Source of the DNA: Deltaproteobacteria bacterium
GTDB taxonomy: Bacteria > Desulfobacterota_B > Binatia > Bin18
NCBI GenBank assembly: GCA_012271025.1
Contig: JAAXHF010000592.1
Coordinates: 1-29,139, forward strand
DNA length: 29,139 nt
Direction: 5' to 3'
Part shown: in pieces, positions 15,164 to 23,182 of the stretch
Position numbering within the stretch: the first letter of the stretch is position 1
Layout of the letters: each line of letters opens with the position of its first letter
Notes under the pieces: model-generated
Databases searched by the model: none
Seen by the model: the letters and a program-made list of their open reading frames with translations, nothing else
What the model was told of the DNA's origin: nothing
Translations under genes and position numbers: made by a program

Positions 15164-16609
15164 TCAGGCGCACACCAGGGGACGCTTGGTCGCCCACGGC
15201 TGGGCCGCTTCGAGCTGGGCCGCAAGCCGCAGCAGCAGGTCTTCCTGTCCGTAGGCCGGCACGAAATGCACACCGACCGGCAGCCCGTCGGCAGTCCAGG
15301 CCAGGGGCAGTGACAGGGCCGGCTGTCCGGTGGCATTACACGCCGGGGTGAACGGAATCACCTCGATATTGCGCTGCCACTTGGCCATAACGTCCTCGCT
15401 CGGGCCGCCCATATCGCCCAGCACCGGCGGCGGCTCACCGAGCGTCGAGGTGACCAGCAGGTCGAACCCCTCAGTCCACCAGCCCGCCATCCGGCGTGTC
15501 CAGATCTGGAGCCAGTTGGCCGAGGCCAGGTAGTGCTCGGCCGAAATCTTGCGGCCCTCCTCAATCAGTCCCCAGGTATACGGCTCCACATCGTCCGGCT
15601 CCAAGGCCCGCCCGAGGGCCGTGCCGAGGTCATGGGCGGTGAAGCTGCTGTGAGCCTGGACCACCCGCCCGAAGTGGGCCAGCCATTCGGGCTCGTCATA
15701 GGCGGCCGGGTGGGCGACCTCAACGCTGTGGCCGAGCGATTCGAGCAGCCGGCCGGTCTGCTCGACCGCCGTCTTGCACTCGTCGTGCAGGGGCGTTCTG
15801 TTGGCCGGCGTTTGCAGCATCAGGCCGACCCGCAGGCGGCCGGGCTGGCGGGTGACTTCCTCCTGGTAGGGCCGCGCTGGAGACGGCGCAGCATACGGAT
15901 CGCCCGGCATGGTGCCGGCCACGGCGTCGAGCACGCCGGCCATATCGCGGACAGAGCGGGTCATCACCCCTTCCGTTGCCAGGCCGTGCCAGCACTCGCC
16001 CATGGCCGGCCCCAGAGACAGGCGGCCACGGCTCGGCTTGAGGCCGACAATGCCGCACATGCTGGCCGGGATACGCAGCGAGCCCCCGCCGTCTCCGCCG
16101 TGGCCGACGGCCACCAGCCGGGCGGCGACCGCAGCCGCGCTGCCCCCGCTTGAGCCGCCGGGCGAGTGGGCCAGATTCCAGGGGTTGTGGGTCGGACCGT
16201 AGGCGGCCGGTTCCGTCGTGCCCATCAGGCCCCACTCGGGGGTGTTGGTACGCCCCACGCTGATGAATCCGGCCTGCCGAAATTTTTCCGACAGATAGGT
16301 GTCCTGGGGCGAGGTATAGCCGAGCGTTTTGAGCAGCTGCATGCCGTTGTGCAGGGGCTCACCGGCCGGACCGCCGAGCAGGTCTTTCATGACAAACGGG
16401 ACGCCGCGAAATGGGCCGTCGGGCAGTTCGGCAGACCTCGCCTGGGCGCAGGCCTTTTCGAACAGGGGATGGATGACCGCGTTGAGCTGGGGGTTGAGTG
16501 TTTCAATCCGGGTAATGGCCGCCTCGACGAGTTCGAGGGCCTGCACCTCGCCGTTGCGGATCAGTTCAGCCTGGGCGGTTGCGTCGAGATCGACAAATTG
16601 GTCTGTCAT
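15164..16609 (-). CDS. Amidase signature family enzyme
   Basis: A 481-residue amidase signature hydrolase of standard length. ATG 16609 follows AAAGGAGAG. The Ser-cisSer-Lys triad is visible: Lys75 in FVMKDLLGG, the Gly/Ser-rich loop SPGGSSGGSAAAVA (149-162) with the cis Ser, and nucleophile Ser177 in GGDGGGSLRIPAS. The loop is GGDGGGS, a small variation on the common GTDTGGS. The C-terminal PFTPACNATGQPALSLPL segment is typical of 6-aminohexanoate-cyclic-dimer hydrolase-like and general amidases. No GatCAB partners are nearby, so a tRNA amidotransferase role is unlikely. It is last in a three-gene run with 12 bases after the DUF1326 stop. The substrate is likely a small amide. Confidence 0.93.
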   Translation of the reverse strand: MTDQFVDLDATAQAELIRNGEVQALELVEAAITRIETLNPQLNAVIHPLFEKACAQARSAELPDGPFRGVPFVMKDLLGGPAGEPLHNGMQLLKTLGYTSPQDTYLSEKFRQAGFISVGRTNTPEWGLMGTTEPAAYGPTHNPWNLAHSPGGSSGGSAAAVAARLVAVGHGGDGGGSLRIPASMCGIVGLKPSRGRLSLGPAMGECWHGLATEGVMTRSVRDMAGVLDAVAGTMPGDPYAAPSPARPYQEEVTRQPGRLRVGLMLQTPANRTPLHDECKTAVEQTGRLLESLGHSVEVAHPAAYDEPEWLAHFGRVVQAHSSFTAHDLGTALGRALEPDDVEPYTWGLIEEGRKISAEHYLASANWLQIWTRRMAGWWTEGFDLLVTSTLGEPPPVLGDMGGPSEDVMAKWQRNIEVIPFTPACNATGQPALSLPLAWTADGLPVGVHFVPAYGQEDLLLRLAAQLEAAQPWATKRPLVCA

Positions 16610-16621
16610 CGCTGCTCTCCT

Positions 16622-17275
16622 TTAGGTCGAGAGTGGGGTGTCGCTGTCGCTGCGCCATCGAATCGCGGTGTAGTGGCCGTTGGCCCGTCCGCTCGTGTCC
16701 TGCCAGTCGATGCCAAAGGCATTGACCAGCATCCGCACGACTCTGGCCAGACCGATGCGGGTGTTGGCAAAGTGCAAGGTATTATCCATCATCAGCGGCT
16801 GGTTGGGAACGACTGGACTCATCACCCCTTCAACCCGGTGCTCCACGGCGCCGGGGATCGTCAGGGTTCGGGTGTGGTCGCTGTTCTTGACAAACTGGAT
16901 GGGCCTGGCTTCGACGCCTCGGAAATCGCCGACCAGATGGGCCAGCGGGGCGAACGGGCCGCCGTGCTGGCCGCTGGCAATCGCGGTCAGGGCCTGCCGC
17001 TGGTCCGGGCTGGCCCGCTCGTCCACAATCAGACCGACCGTCCAGTTACCCTCAATCATCGCTCCGGGAGAGCGCACGACCGTGGCAAAGTTCAGATCGT
17101 CCAGAACCGTCTCGCCAAACCGTCCGGTCTCAATGTGGTAGCCGCCCAGCGCCGTACACGAGGTGCGGCTGGGCAGCGCCTCCAGGTTGGTATACAGGCA
17201 GGGGCAGACGTAATCGCAGCTGCACGCCTCGCAGTATTCGCCGTTCAGATACCACTCGACATCGGCATGGGCCAT
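16622..17275 (-). CDS. DUF1326 domain protein
   Basis: A 217-residue protein with ATG 17275 behind GAAGGAGGAAA. The N-terminal block WYLNGEYCEACSCDYVCPC (8-26) is diagnostic of DUF1326 and packs five Cys (15, 18, 20, 24, 26) into 12 residues, a likely metal or redox site. Later conserved parts include GNWTVGLIVDERASPDQRQAL and the PIQFV strand. No signal peptide or membrane segment is visible. The biochemical role of the family is unknown to me. It is sandwiched between lipase (14-base gap) and amidase (12-base gap), so it is co-expressed with hydrolases. Confidence 0.85.
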   Translation of the reverse strand: MAHADVEWYLNGEYCEACSCDYVCPCLYTNLEALPSRTSCTALGGYHIETGRFGETVLDDLNFATVVRSPGAMIEGNWTVGLIVDERASPDQRQALTAIASGQHGGPFAPLAHLVGDFRGVEARPIQFVKNSDHTRTLTIPGAVEHRVEGVMSPVVPNQPLMMDNTLHFANTRIGLARVVRMLVNAFGIDWQDTSGRANGHYTAIRWRSDSDTPLST

Positions 17276-17289
17276 GCGCGTTTCCTCCT

Positions 17290-18153
17290 TCAGCCCGCCG
17301 GCGCGACCTCTTGCACCACGGCGCGATGGGTGATGCGGGGCTTCTTTTCGAGGTCGGCCAGATAGGTGTCGATATTGTGTTCCTTGCCCAGCCGGGCCGC
17401 AACCATGTCCAGCGGGTCGACCAGTGGCTCGAAGGCGCCGCCAATCTCAAGCCGCCCTCCGTCCAGGCAGCAGCGGATGCCGGTGTGCTTATACCTGCCC
17501 GGCAGGCCGGAGAAGGGCAGGGACAGGGGCAGCAGCAGGGGATGCCAGGCTCCCCACAGAAATCCTGCGGTGTAGAGCGGAAAGGCGTAGGGGACGAGGT
17601 CTTTGCGACGCTCAAGCCGGTAATGGATCGGGGCGTAGCCCTGGCCAAAGGCACGGTTGCCGACCCGTGGCGCGCCATAGGTATACACGCACGGCAGCGG
17701 ACCGGGCCGGCCCGCAACGCACTGGGCGGCCAGGATGGCCAGGGCTCCGCCCAGGCTGTGACCGGTCAGCCACACGTGCGGCCTACGGCGGGTGTCCGAC
17801 ACGCTGCGCAGAAGTTCGGGCATGAGCGTGGTGAGGGTGCCGAGCGCGCGGGCAAAGCCGCGGTGGATCGCCCCCGGCACGCCCTTGTGATACGTCAGCC
17901 CGGTATCCAGTCCGGTTGCCAGGGCCTCGGCCAGCTGCCGCGGCTGACCACCCTTATTCGGTGTTGGCGTGCCCTGAAAGGCGACCACGATACTCTCGCC
18001 CCAGCGTCCGGCAAAACCGGCCACCACGCCCCGCTCAAACACCTGCACCCGCTCCACGCCGAGCCGGCTGGGGCCGGTGTGCAGCCGGTCCGGATAGGCG
18101 GCCCGGGCTGCCCGGGCCAGCCAGTAGGCGGTGTCGAGATCGAAGCGGTCCAT
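17290..18153 (-). CDS. Class 3 lipase
   Basis: A 287-residue lipase of the fungal/class 3 type. ATG 18153 has only a weak ribosome site. Seen: VVAFQGT (56-62, the oxyanion strand), HRGFARAL (97-104), the nucleophile elbow VWLTGHSLGGALA (127-139, Ser133), YTYGAPRVGN (158-166), Asp185 in RRKDLVPY as triad acid, and His259 in KEHNIDTYLADL as base. The triad is complete. A hydrophobic stretch around 192-215 (LYTAGFLWGAWHPLLLPLSL) may be a lid or membrane-contact segment. No N-terminal signal peptide is evident. It is the first gene of the lipase-DUF1326-amidase run and diverges from the small gene at 18196 with only 42 bases between. Confidence 0.9.
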   Translation of the reverse strand: MDRFDLDTAYWLARAARAAYPDRLHTGPSRLGVERVQVFERGVVAGFAGRWGESIVVAFQGTPTPNKGGQPRQLAEALATGLDTGLTYHKGVPGAIHRGFARALGTLTTLMPELLRSVSDTRRRPHVWLTGHSLGGALAILAAQCVAGRPGPLPCVYTYGAPRVGNRAFGQGYAPIHYRLERRKDLVPYAFPLYTAGFLWGAWHPLLLPLSLPFSGLPGRYKHTGIRCCLDGGRLEIGGAFEPLVDPLDMVAARLGKEHNIDTYLADLEKKPRITHRAVVQEVAPAG

Positions 18154-18195
18154 GCGGCGTCTAGTAAATCACACAAAAACTGCTATGAAAAATCC

Positions 18196-18489
18196 ATGCG
18201 TGGAGTGGAAAAAATCCTGCCGATTGAGACCCCTCTGTTTCGCCGGGCGGCCCAGTTCTGGTACGAGCTGGAAAACGAAAAGAACCAGCTGTCGGAGCTG
18301 ATTGCGACGGCCGACCCGCGCGCCCAGGCCGAGGCCCTGATTCAGGAGGCGTGTAAACTGGCCGAGCGCTACGCCTGTTCGCCGGTGGCCCTGACCCGTC
18401 CGACAAAAAGCGCCCTGGCGCTGGGCGATCCCCGCGACCCGCTGATTATTCTGCACGAAAAAGCCGAGGACATTTTCGCTGAAAGGTAG
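18196..18489 (+). CDS. Small helical protein of unknown function upstream of glutathione reductase
   Basis: A 97-residue open frame from ATG 18196 to a stop 5 bases before the glutathione reductase start. The frame also stays open far upstream, but that part is antisense to the lipase. It is charged and helix-rich ([40 protein letters not shown]) and ends [11 protein letters not shown]. No known motif recognised. Spacing and shared codon style argue for a real gene co-transcribed with gor. It lacks a strong ribosome site; ATG 18185 lies in another frame. Function not assigned. Confidence 0.6.
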   Translation: MRGVEKILPIETPLFRRAAQFWYELENEKNQLSELIATADPRAQAEALIQEACKLAERYACSPVALTRPTKSALALGDPRDPLIILHEKAEDIFAER

Positions 18490-18494
18490 GCGGC

Positions 18495-19847
18495 ATGAGT
18501 ACGTATGACTATGACCTGTTTGTGATCGGCGCCGGCTCGGGCGGAGTGCGCGCCAGCCGCATGTCCGCAGCCTATGGCGCGCGGGTGGCCGTTGTTGAGG
18601 AACGCTACCTGGGCGGGACGTGCGTGAATGTCGGCTGTATTCCAAAAAAGCTGTTTGTGTATGCGGCCGAGTTTCGGGATCATTTTGAAGACGCGGCCGG
18701 CTTTGGCTGGAGCGTGGGTCAGCCGAGCGTCGATTGGCCGATCCTGGTCGCCAATAAAAACGTGGAGATCGAGCGCCTCAACGGCATCTATCGCAACCTG
18801 CTGAGCAACGCCGGGGCGGAGATTATCGAGGGCCGGGCGCGGCTCGTCGATCCGCACACGGTTGCCGTCGACGGCCGCTCGTATACGGCCGAGTACATCC
18901 TGGTGGCGACCGGCAGCTGGCCGTATCTGCCCCAGATCCCCGGCATCGAACACGCCATCTCGTCCAACGAGGCGTTTTATCTGGACCGCCTGCCGCAACG
19001 GGTCATCATCGTTGGCGGGGGCTATATTGCGGTCGAGTTTGCCACGATTTTCCACGGCCTCGGCGTTGAGGTGACCGAGCTGTACCGGGGCGAGTTGTTT
19101 TTGCGCGGTTTTGATGCCGATGTCCGCAGCGTGCTGGCCGAGGAGATGCGCAAGCGCGAGGTCGATCTGCGTTTCAAGGCCGATATCGCCCGGATCGACA
19201 AACACGACGGTGGGCTCACGGCCACCCTCGGAGACGGCACGCGTCTGGAAACCGACCTGATCATGTACGCCACCGGGCGTCTGCCGAACACCTACAATAT
19301 CGGGCTCGAAGCCGCTGGGGTGGAGATGAACGACATTGGCGCGGTCACGGTTGACGCCTACTCGCGCTCCACAGTGCCGCACATCTTTGCCATTGGCGAT
19401 TGCACCGACCGGCTGAACCTGACGCCCATGGCCATTGCCGAGGGCCAGGCTGTGGCCGAGACCCTGTTTCACGACCGGCCGACCCAGCCCGATCACACCA
19501 ATGTGGCCACCGCAGTCTTCAGCCACCCGCCGATTGGCACAGTCGGTCTGACCGAGGACGAGGCGCGCCAGCGCTACCCGGCCATCGACGTCTACACCTC
19601 GAGCTTCCGACCCCTCAAGCATACGCTGAGCGGCCGGGCCGAACGGACGTTCATGAAACTCGTGGTTGACCCGGCGTCCGACCGGGTGCTGGGCTGCCAC
19701 ATGGTCGGTCCCGAGGCCGGCGAGATCATCCAGGGCTTTTCGGTTGCCGTCAAGTGCGGGGCGACCAAGGCCCAGTTTGACGCGACCATCGGGATTCATC
19801 CCACCGCAGCCGAAGAGTTTGTGACCATGCGGACGAAACGGGAATAA
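18495..19847 (+). CDS. gor: Glutathione-disulfide reductase
   Basis: A 450-residue class I pyridine nucleotide-disulfide oxidoreductase, same length as E. coli Gor. ATG 18495 follows AAAGGTAGGCGGC. Seen: FAD-binding GAGSGG (12-17), redox disulfide [14 protein letters not shown] (Cys43, Cys48), NADPH motif [10 protein letters not shown] and the glutathione reductase-specific [12 protein letters not shown] with Arg residues for the 2'-phosphate. The second FAD motif is [20 protein letters not shown], and the C-terminal base is GIHPTAAEE (His435, Glu440). The YRG...LRGFD segment separates it from mercuric reductase and lipoamide dehydrogenase. It reduces GSSG to GSH with NADPH in the cytoplasm, so the host is expected to use glutathione. 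Confidence 0.95.
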   Translation: MSTYDYDLFVIGAGSGGVRASRMSAAYGARVAVVEERYLGGTCVNVGCIPKKLFVYAAEFRDHFEDAAGFGWSVGQPSVDWPILVANKNVEIERLNGIYRNLLSNAGAEIIEGRARLVDPHTVAVDGRSYTAEYILVATGSWPYLPQIPGIEHAISSNEAFYLDRLPQRVIIVGGGYIAVEFATIFHGLGVEVTELYRGELFLRGFDADVRSVLAEEMRKREVDLRFKADIARIDKHDGGLTATLGDGTRLETDLIMYATGRLPNTYNIGLEAAGVEMNDIGAVTVDAYSRSTVPHIFAIGDCTDRLNLTPMAIAEGQAVAETLFHDRPTQPDHTNVATAVFSHPPIGTVGLTEDEARQRYPAIDVYTSSFRPLKHTLSGRAERTFMKLVVDPASDRVLGCHMVGPEAGEIIQGFSVAVKCGATKAQFDATIGIHPTAAEEFVTMRTKRE

Positions 19848-19855
19848 TGCCTGCC

Positions 19856-19872
19856 GAATGATAAACGCGGAA
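19856..19872. repeat. Second copy of the GAATGATGAACGC-type intergenic repeat
   Basis: Matches 3755-3771 at 15 of 17 positions and lies in the 53-base gap after gor. Read on the minus strand it gives an SAFIIRQ-like string. It is probably part of a genome-wide dispersed repeat and not a gene. Confidence 0.35.
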
Positions 19873-19900
19873 CGGCGGAAGACAAGAAGGAGACACGACA

Positions 19901-20980
19901 ATGCGCGCGGCGGTGATGCGAGACCAAAAACTGGTGGTTGATGATGTCCCGACTCCACAGCCCGGACCCGGCGAAGTCCTGGTCAAAACCCTGGCCTGCG
20001 GCATCTGCGGCTCAGACCTGCACACCCTCAAGCACGCCCAGAAGCTGGTCGAGATTTCCGAGCAGTCGGGCGGCGCGTTCAACATGGACCTCAAACGTGA
20101 CATTGTCATGGGCCACGAGTTCTGCGTCGAGGTGCTTGACCACGGGCCCGAGACGAGCAAGACGCTCAAAGCCGGCACCCGGGCCTGCTCAATGCCGGTC
20201 CTGATCCGTCCTGCGGGCGTGGAAACGGTCGGCTACTCAAACGACAACCCGGGCGGCTACGGCGAGCTGATGCGGCTGACCGAGGGACTGCTGCTGGAGG
20301 TGCCGAACGGCCTCGACACCGAATACGCGGCCCTGACCGAGCCGCTGGCGGTTGGCTACCACGCGGTCCAGATGGCGCGGCTGGACAAGGACGATGTGCC
20401 GCTGGTGATTGGTTGCGGGCCGGTCGGCCTGGCCGTGATTGCGGCCCTGCGCCTCAAGGATGTCCGGCCCGTCGTGGCTGCGGACTTCTCCCCCCGTCGG
20501 CGTCAGCTGGCCGAGGCCATGGGCGCGGATGTGGTCATTGACCCCCACCAGCACTCGCCCTACGCCAGCTGGAAAGAGGCTGCGGTGGCCGACCCCGACA
20601 CGGCGCCCCAACAGGCGCCGTGGGCGACCGGTCCGCCGCTGCGACCAGCGGTCCTGTTCGAGTGTGTCGGCGTGCCCGGGGTGATTGACCAGATGATGAG
20701 TTCAGCCCCCCACGGCGCCCGGATTGTGGTCGTTGGGGTGTGCATGGAAAACGACACCATCCAGCCCATGTTCGGCATCAACAAGGAGCTGAACCTCCAG
20801 TTTGTCCTCGGCTATACGCGCGAGGAGTTCAGCCAGACGCTGTACAATATTGCCGATGGCAAGCTGCCGCTCGAGCCGCTGATTACCGGCAAGGTCGGGA
20901 TCGAGGGCGTGGCCGGAGCCTTTGAGGAGCTGGCCTCGCCCGAGCGGCACGCCAAGATTCTGGTCGAGCCGTGGCGCTGA
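19901..20980 (+). CDS. Zinc-dependent alcohol dehydrogenase family protein (MDR)
   Basis: A 359-residue medium-chain dehydrogenase. ATG 19901 follows AAGAAGGAGACACGACA. Catalytic zinc ligands are visible: Cys36 in CGICGSDLH, His72-Glu73 in GHEF, and Glu147 in LTEPLAVGYHA. The Rossmann motif is VIGCGPVGL (169-177). The structural zinc lobe with its four Cys is missing: the region 92-121 has only Cys96. The protein also carries a Pro/Ala-rich insertion around 218-250 (DPDTAPQQAPWATGPP). No acidic residue marks the NAD ribose site cleanly, so cofactor choice is not called. The expected reaction is oxidation of a secondary alcohol or sugar alcohol. It follows gor after 53 bases. Confidence 0.88.
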   Translation: MRAAVMRDQKLVVDDVPTPQPGPGEVLVKTLACGICGSDLHTLKHAQKLVEISEQSGGAFNMDLKRDIVMGHEFCVEVLDHGPETSKTLKAGTRACSMPVLIRPAGVETVGYSNDNPGGYGELMRLTEGLLLEVPNGLDTEYAALTEPLAVGYHAVQMARLDKDDVPLVIGCGPVGLAVIAALRLKDVRPVVAADFSPRRRQLAEAMGADVVIDPHQHSPYASWKEAAVADPDTAPQQAPWATGPPLRPAVLFECVGVPGVIDQMMSSAPHGARIVVVGVCMENDTIQPMFGINKELNLQFVLGYTREEFSQTLYNIADGKLPLEPLITGKVGIEGVAGAFEELASPERHAKILVEPWR

Positions 20981-20983
20981 TAC

Positions 20984-20999
20984 GGGGCGGGCAGGCCCC
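20984..20999. terminator. Short GC hairpin between convergent genes
   Basis: GGGGC and GCCCC flank a 6-base loop immediately after the alcohol dehydrogenase stop, touching the stop of the opposing cupin gene. The stem is only 5 pairs, so this is a weak bidirectional terminator candidate. Confidence 0.25.
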
Positions 21000-21454
21000 T
21001 ACTCGGCCTCGCCCGTCTGCTGGGCCCACAGCGCCTGGGCCTGTTCCCAGCCGACCACGGCCAGGGTGTTGCCGTCCTCGTCAATAAACTGCAAGGGGCC
21101 CAGGAAGGTCATATAGAACTCGCTGTCTTCGACAAAATTCGTCTGGTCGTGACGCGCGTTGCAGGCCTCATAGCCATAGCCGACTGCGCTCGCGGTGGCG
21201 CCGCCGTCCCCGCTGCCGCCCCGGACTTCCATTTTCCCCTTGGTCAGAAAGTATTCGCCCGGTCCGACATGGATGTGTCTGGCAAAAGACGAGCCCTGCG
21301 GGCAGTCAAAGATGGCCGTCCACGCGCCGGCTTCGGGCGAGACGTGGAGAAGCTTCCACTGGATGCCGCCGGCTGAAAATTCGCCCGGAAAGGGTTGCCA
21401 GGCGACTGAGCTGACGTGGACGTATTCTCCGTCAAGTTTTGCTTTGGATGCCAT
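20999..21454 (-). CDS. dke1: Acetylacetone-cleaving dioxygenase-like cupin (Dke1-type)
   Basis: A 151-residue single-domain cupin. ATG 21454 is chosen because AAGGAGGAACGGC precedes it; the frame opens further upstream without a ribosome site. From memory it closely resembles Acinetobacter johnsonii Dke1 (153 residues) along its whole length: AFS/EFSAGGIQWKLLHVSPE, SWTAIF/AWTAIFDCPQGSSFA, HIHVGPGEYFLTKGKMEVRG (60-79), FYMTFLGPLQFIDEDG. The Fe(II)-binding triad His62, His64, His104 of Dke1 maps to His60, His62, His102 with a constant two-residue offset; Dke1 Glu98 maps to Glu96. Dke1 splits beta-diketones such as acetylacetone with O2 into a carboxylate and an alpha-ketoaldehyde (acetate and methylglyoxal). 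A ChrR-type cupin with another substrate is the fallback. Cytoplasmic; monocistronic, facing the GFA gene divergently. Confidence 0.85.
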   Translation of the reverse strand: MASKAKLDGEYVHVSSVAWQPFPGEFSAGGIQWKLLHVSPEAGAWTAIFDCPQGSSFARHIHVGPGEYFLTKGKMEVRGGSGDGGATASAVGYGYEACNARHDQTNFVEDSEFYMTFLGPLQFIDEDGNTLAVVGWEQAQALWAQQTGEAE

Positions 21455-21618
21455 GCCGTTCCTCCTTGAGCGTGCCGTCATCTTCCCGTTGCACGGGTGT
21501 TCCCGACATAAAATGATCCGGGCCGGGATGCAAGAGGCGCCTTTCCCCTCTCCGCCCTCTTCTCCTGGCCTGCGGAATGCGCTACTTGTGTTGGCAGCGA
21601 CACACGTGGAGGTCTTGT

Positions 21619-22035
21619 ATGCCAGCCCCATTTTCGGGCGGATGTCTGTGCGGCGCGATTCGCTACGAGAGCCGCGCCGCGCCGCTGTTTTCGATCAACT
21701 GTCACTGCCGCGATTGTCAGCGGACCACCGGTACGGCCTATGCCCCGGTGCTGGCCGTGTCCACAGACGCCCTCACCATCACCCAGGGCGAGCCCACCTA
21801 CTACACCAGCCAGTCGGACAGCGGTGAGACGGTCAGCCGCGGGTTCTGCCCCGAGTGCGGATCGGGCATCTTCTCGAAGCTGTCCGCCAACCCCGATATC
21901 GTCGGTCTCAAGGCGGCCAGCCTGGATGACCCGAGCTGGTTTCGTCCGGCCGCAGACATTTATACCGACAGTGCCCAGCCGTGGGATGTGATGAACCCGG
22001 ATCTGCCCAAGGTACCCAAAATGCCCCAAATGTAG
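21619..22035 (+). CDS. GFA family protein (glutathione-dependent formaldehyde-activating enzyme/CENP-V fold)
   Basis: A 138-residue zinc protein; ATG 21619 follows GTGGAGGTC. The two-zinc Cys set is complete: GGCLCGAIRY (Cys9, Cys11), NCHCRDCQR (Cys28, Cys30, Cys33) and FCPECGSGIF (Cys77, Cys80). Length is standard for GFA proteins. Named after Gfa, proposed to help S-hydroxymethylglutathione form, but most members have no proven reaction. Glutathione reductase nearby is consistent with a glutathione-linked job. It is followed by the lactonase gene after 53 bases, same strand. Confidence 0.9.
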   Translation: MPAPFSGGCLCGAIRYESRAAPLFSINCHCRDCQRTTGTAYAPVLAVSTDALTITQGEPTYYTSQSDSGETVSRGFCPECGSGIFSKLSANPDIVGLKAASLDDPSWFRPAADIYTDSAQPWDVMNPDLPKVPKMPQM

Positions 22036-22088
22036 ACTCGATGTAGACGCGGACAGGGCGCGCGCGGGCGAGCCCAAGGAGGAGTGGG

Positions 22089-23168
22089 ATGCGAGAGGTG
22101 GTTGTGCTTGGAAGCGTGATGCTCGGGGTCTCCCTGAGCCTGATGGTGTTGGCCGTGTCGTCCGCCCTGGGCGTGTTCGATCCGCTCGTCCCCCACTTTG
22201 CCGGTAGCTGTACGGTCGTCCCCGGACCGCCCGGACCCGAAGATATCGCCATCGACCGCCAGGCCGGAGTGGCCTATCTCTCGTCTGACGACAGATGGGC
22301 GCACCGGCACGGGGCCGACCTGCCCGGCCGGATATACCGGCTCGACCTGTCAAAGCCCGACAGCGTCCCCCAGGCGCTGGCCGGAACCGAGCAGATCAGC
22401 CCGTTTCACCCCCACGGCATCAGCCTGTTTCGCACCGACCGCGATCAGGTCCTGCTGTTTGTGGTCAACCATACCGTGCCGGGCCGGCCCCGAGCCGGTC
22501 ACAGCGTTGAAATCTTTGCCGTGTCCGAGGACGGCCTGCGCCACCTGGATACGATTGCCAACCTGCTCTTTCGGTCGCCGAACGATATTGCGGCGGTTGG
22601 CCCGCGCCAGTTCTATCTGACCAATGAGCAGGGCTATCTGGACGGGATGGGCATGCGCCTGGAGCGGTTTTTCGGTCTGGCCAACTCGGATGTGGTGTAT
22701 TTTGACGGCCAGGTGGCCAGTGTCGTGCTGAACGAGCTGGCCTTTGCCAACGGCATTCAGTTTGACGCCCGGACCAACCGTGTCCTGATTACCGAGACGC
22801 GCGCCGACAGCCTGCGTATCTACCGCCGCACGTCCGCTGACGGCAGCCTGAGCTTCGACCAAGCCGTGGAGGTCGGGCGCGGTCCCGACAATATTGATAT
22901 CGACGAGCAGGGCCATATCTGGATTGCCACCCACCCCAATATGGTCAAGCTGCTCGCCCACGCCAGCAGTCCCCAGGCGCTCTCGCCAAGCCGGGTGGTG
23001 CGGCTGGAGTCCGACGGAACGGGCCTCGAAGACGTGTATGTCGGCAGCGGGGAGGAACTCTCGGCGGCCAGCATTGCTGCGGTCCATAACGGAGAGATGC
23101 TGCTGGGCGCGGTTTTTGAGTCCAAGCTGCTGCGCTGTCGTTTGCCCGAGGCGCACGAGCGCGCCTGA
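22089..23168 (+). CDS. Paraoxonase-like calcium-dependent lactonase/arylesterase (PON family)
   Basis: A 359-residue six-bladed propeller, near the 355 residues of mammalian PON1. ATG 22089 follows AAGGAGGAGTGGG. A hydrophobic N-terminus (about 4-27) looks like an uncleaved signal anchor, as in PON1. Calcium and catalytic residues line up from memory with PON1: Glu51 (E53), His109 in HPHGIS (H115), His128 in VVNHT (H134), Asn165-Asp166 in SPNDIAAVG (N168/D169), Asn221 in FANGI (N224), Asp267-Asn268 in PDNID (D269/N270), and THPN at 281-284. All are kept. Expected activity: Ca-dependent hydrolysis of lactones or aryl esters outside the cytoplasmic membrane. SMP-30/gluconolactonase is a more distant alternative. 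Ends 14 bases from the opposing helicase stop. Confidence 0.87.
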   Translation: MREVVVLGSVMLGVSLSLMVLAVSSALGVFDPLVPHFAGSCTVVPGPPGPEDIAIDRQAGVAYLSSDDRWAHRHGADLPGRIYRLDLSKPDSVPQALAGTEQISPFHPHGISLFRTDRDQVLLFVVNHTVPGRPRAGHSVEIFAVSEDGLRHLDTIANLLFRSPNDIAAVGPRQFYLTNEQGYLDGMGMRLERFFGLANSDVVYFDGQVASVVLNELAFANGIQFDARTNRVLITETRADSLRIYRRTSADGSLSFDQAVEVGRGPDNIDIDEQGHIWIATHPNMVKLLAHASSPQALSPSRVVRLESDGTGLEDVYVGSGEELSAASIAAVHNGEMLLGAVFESKLLRCRLPEAHERA

Positions 23169-23182
23169 GCCCTGGGGCCGCT

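Noticed and set aside
18369..19958. 529-codon minus-strand frame
   Set aside because: Exact antisense of glutathione reductase; open only because of the high GC third positions.
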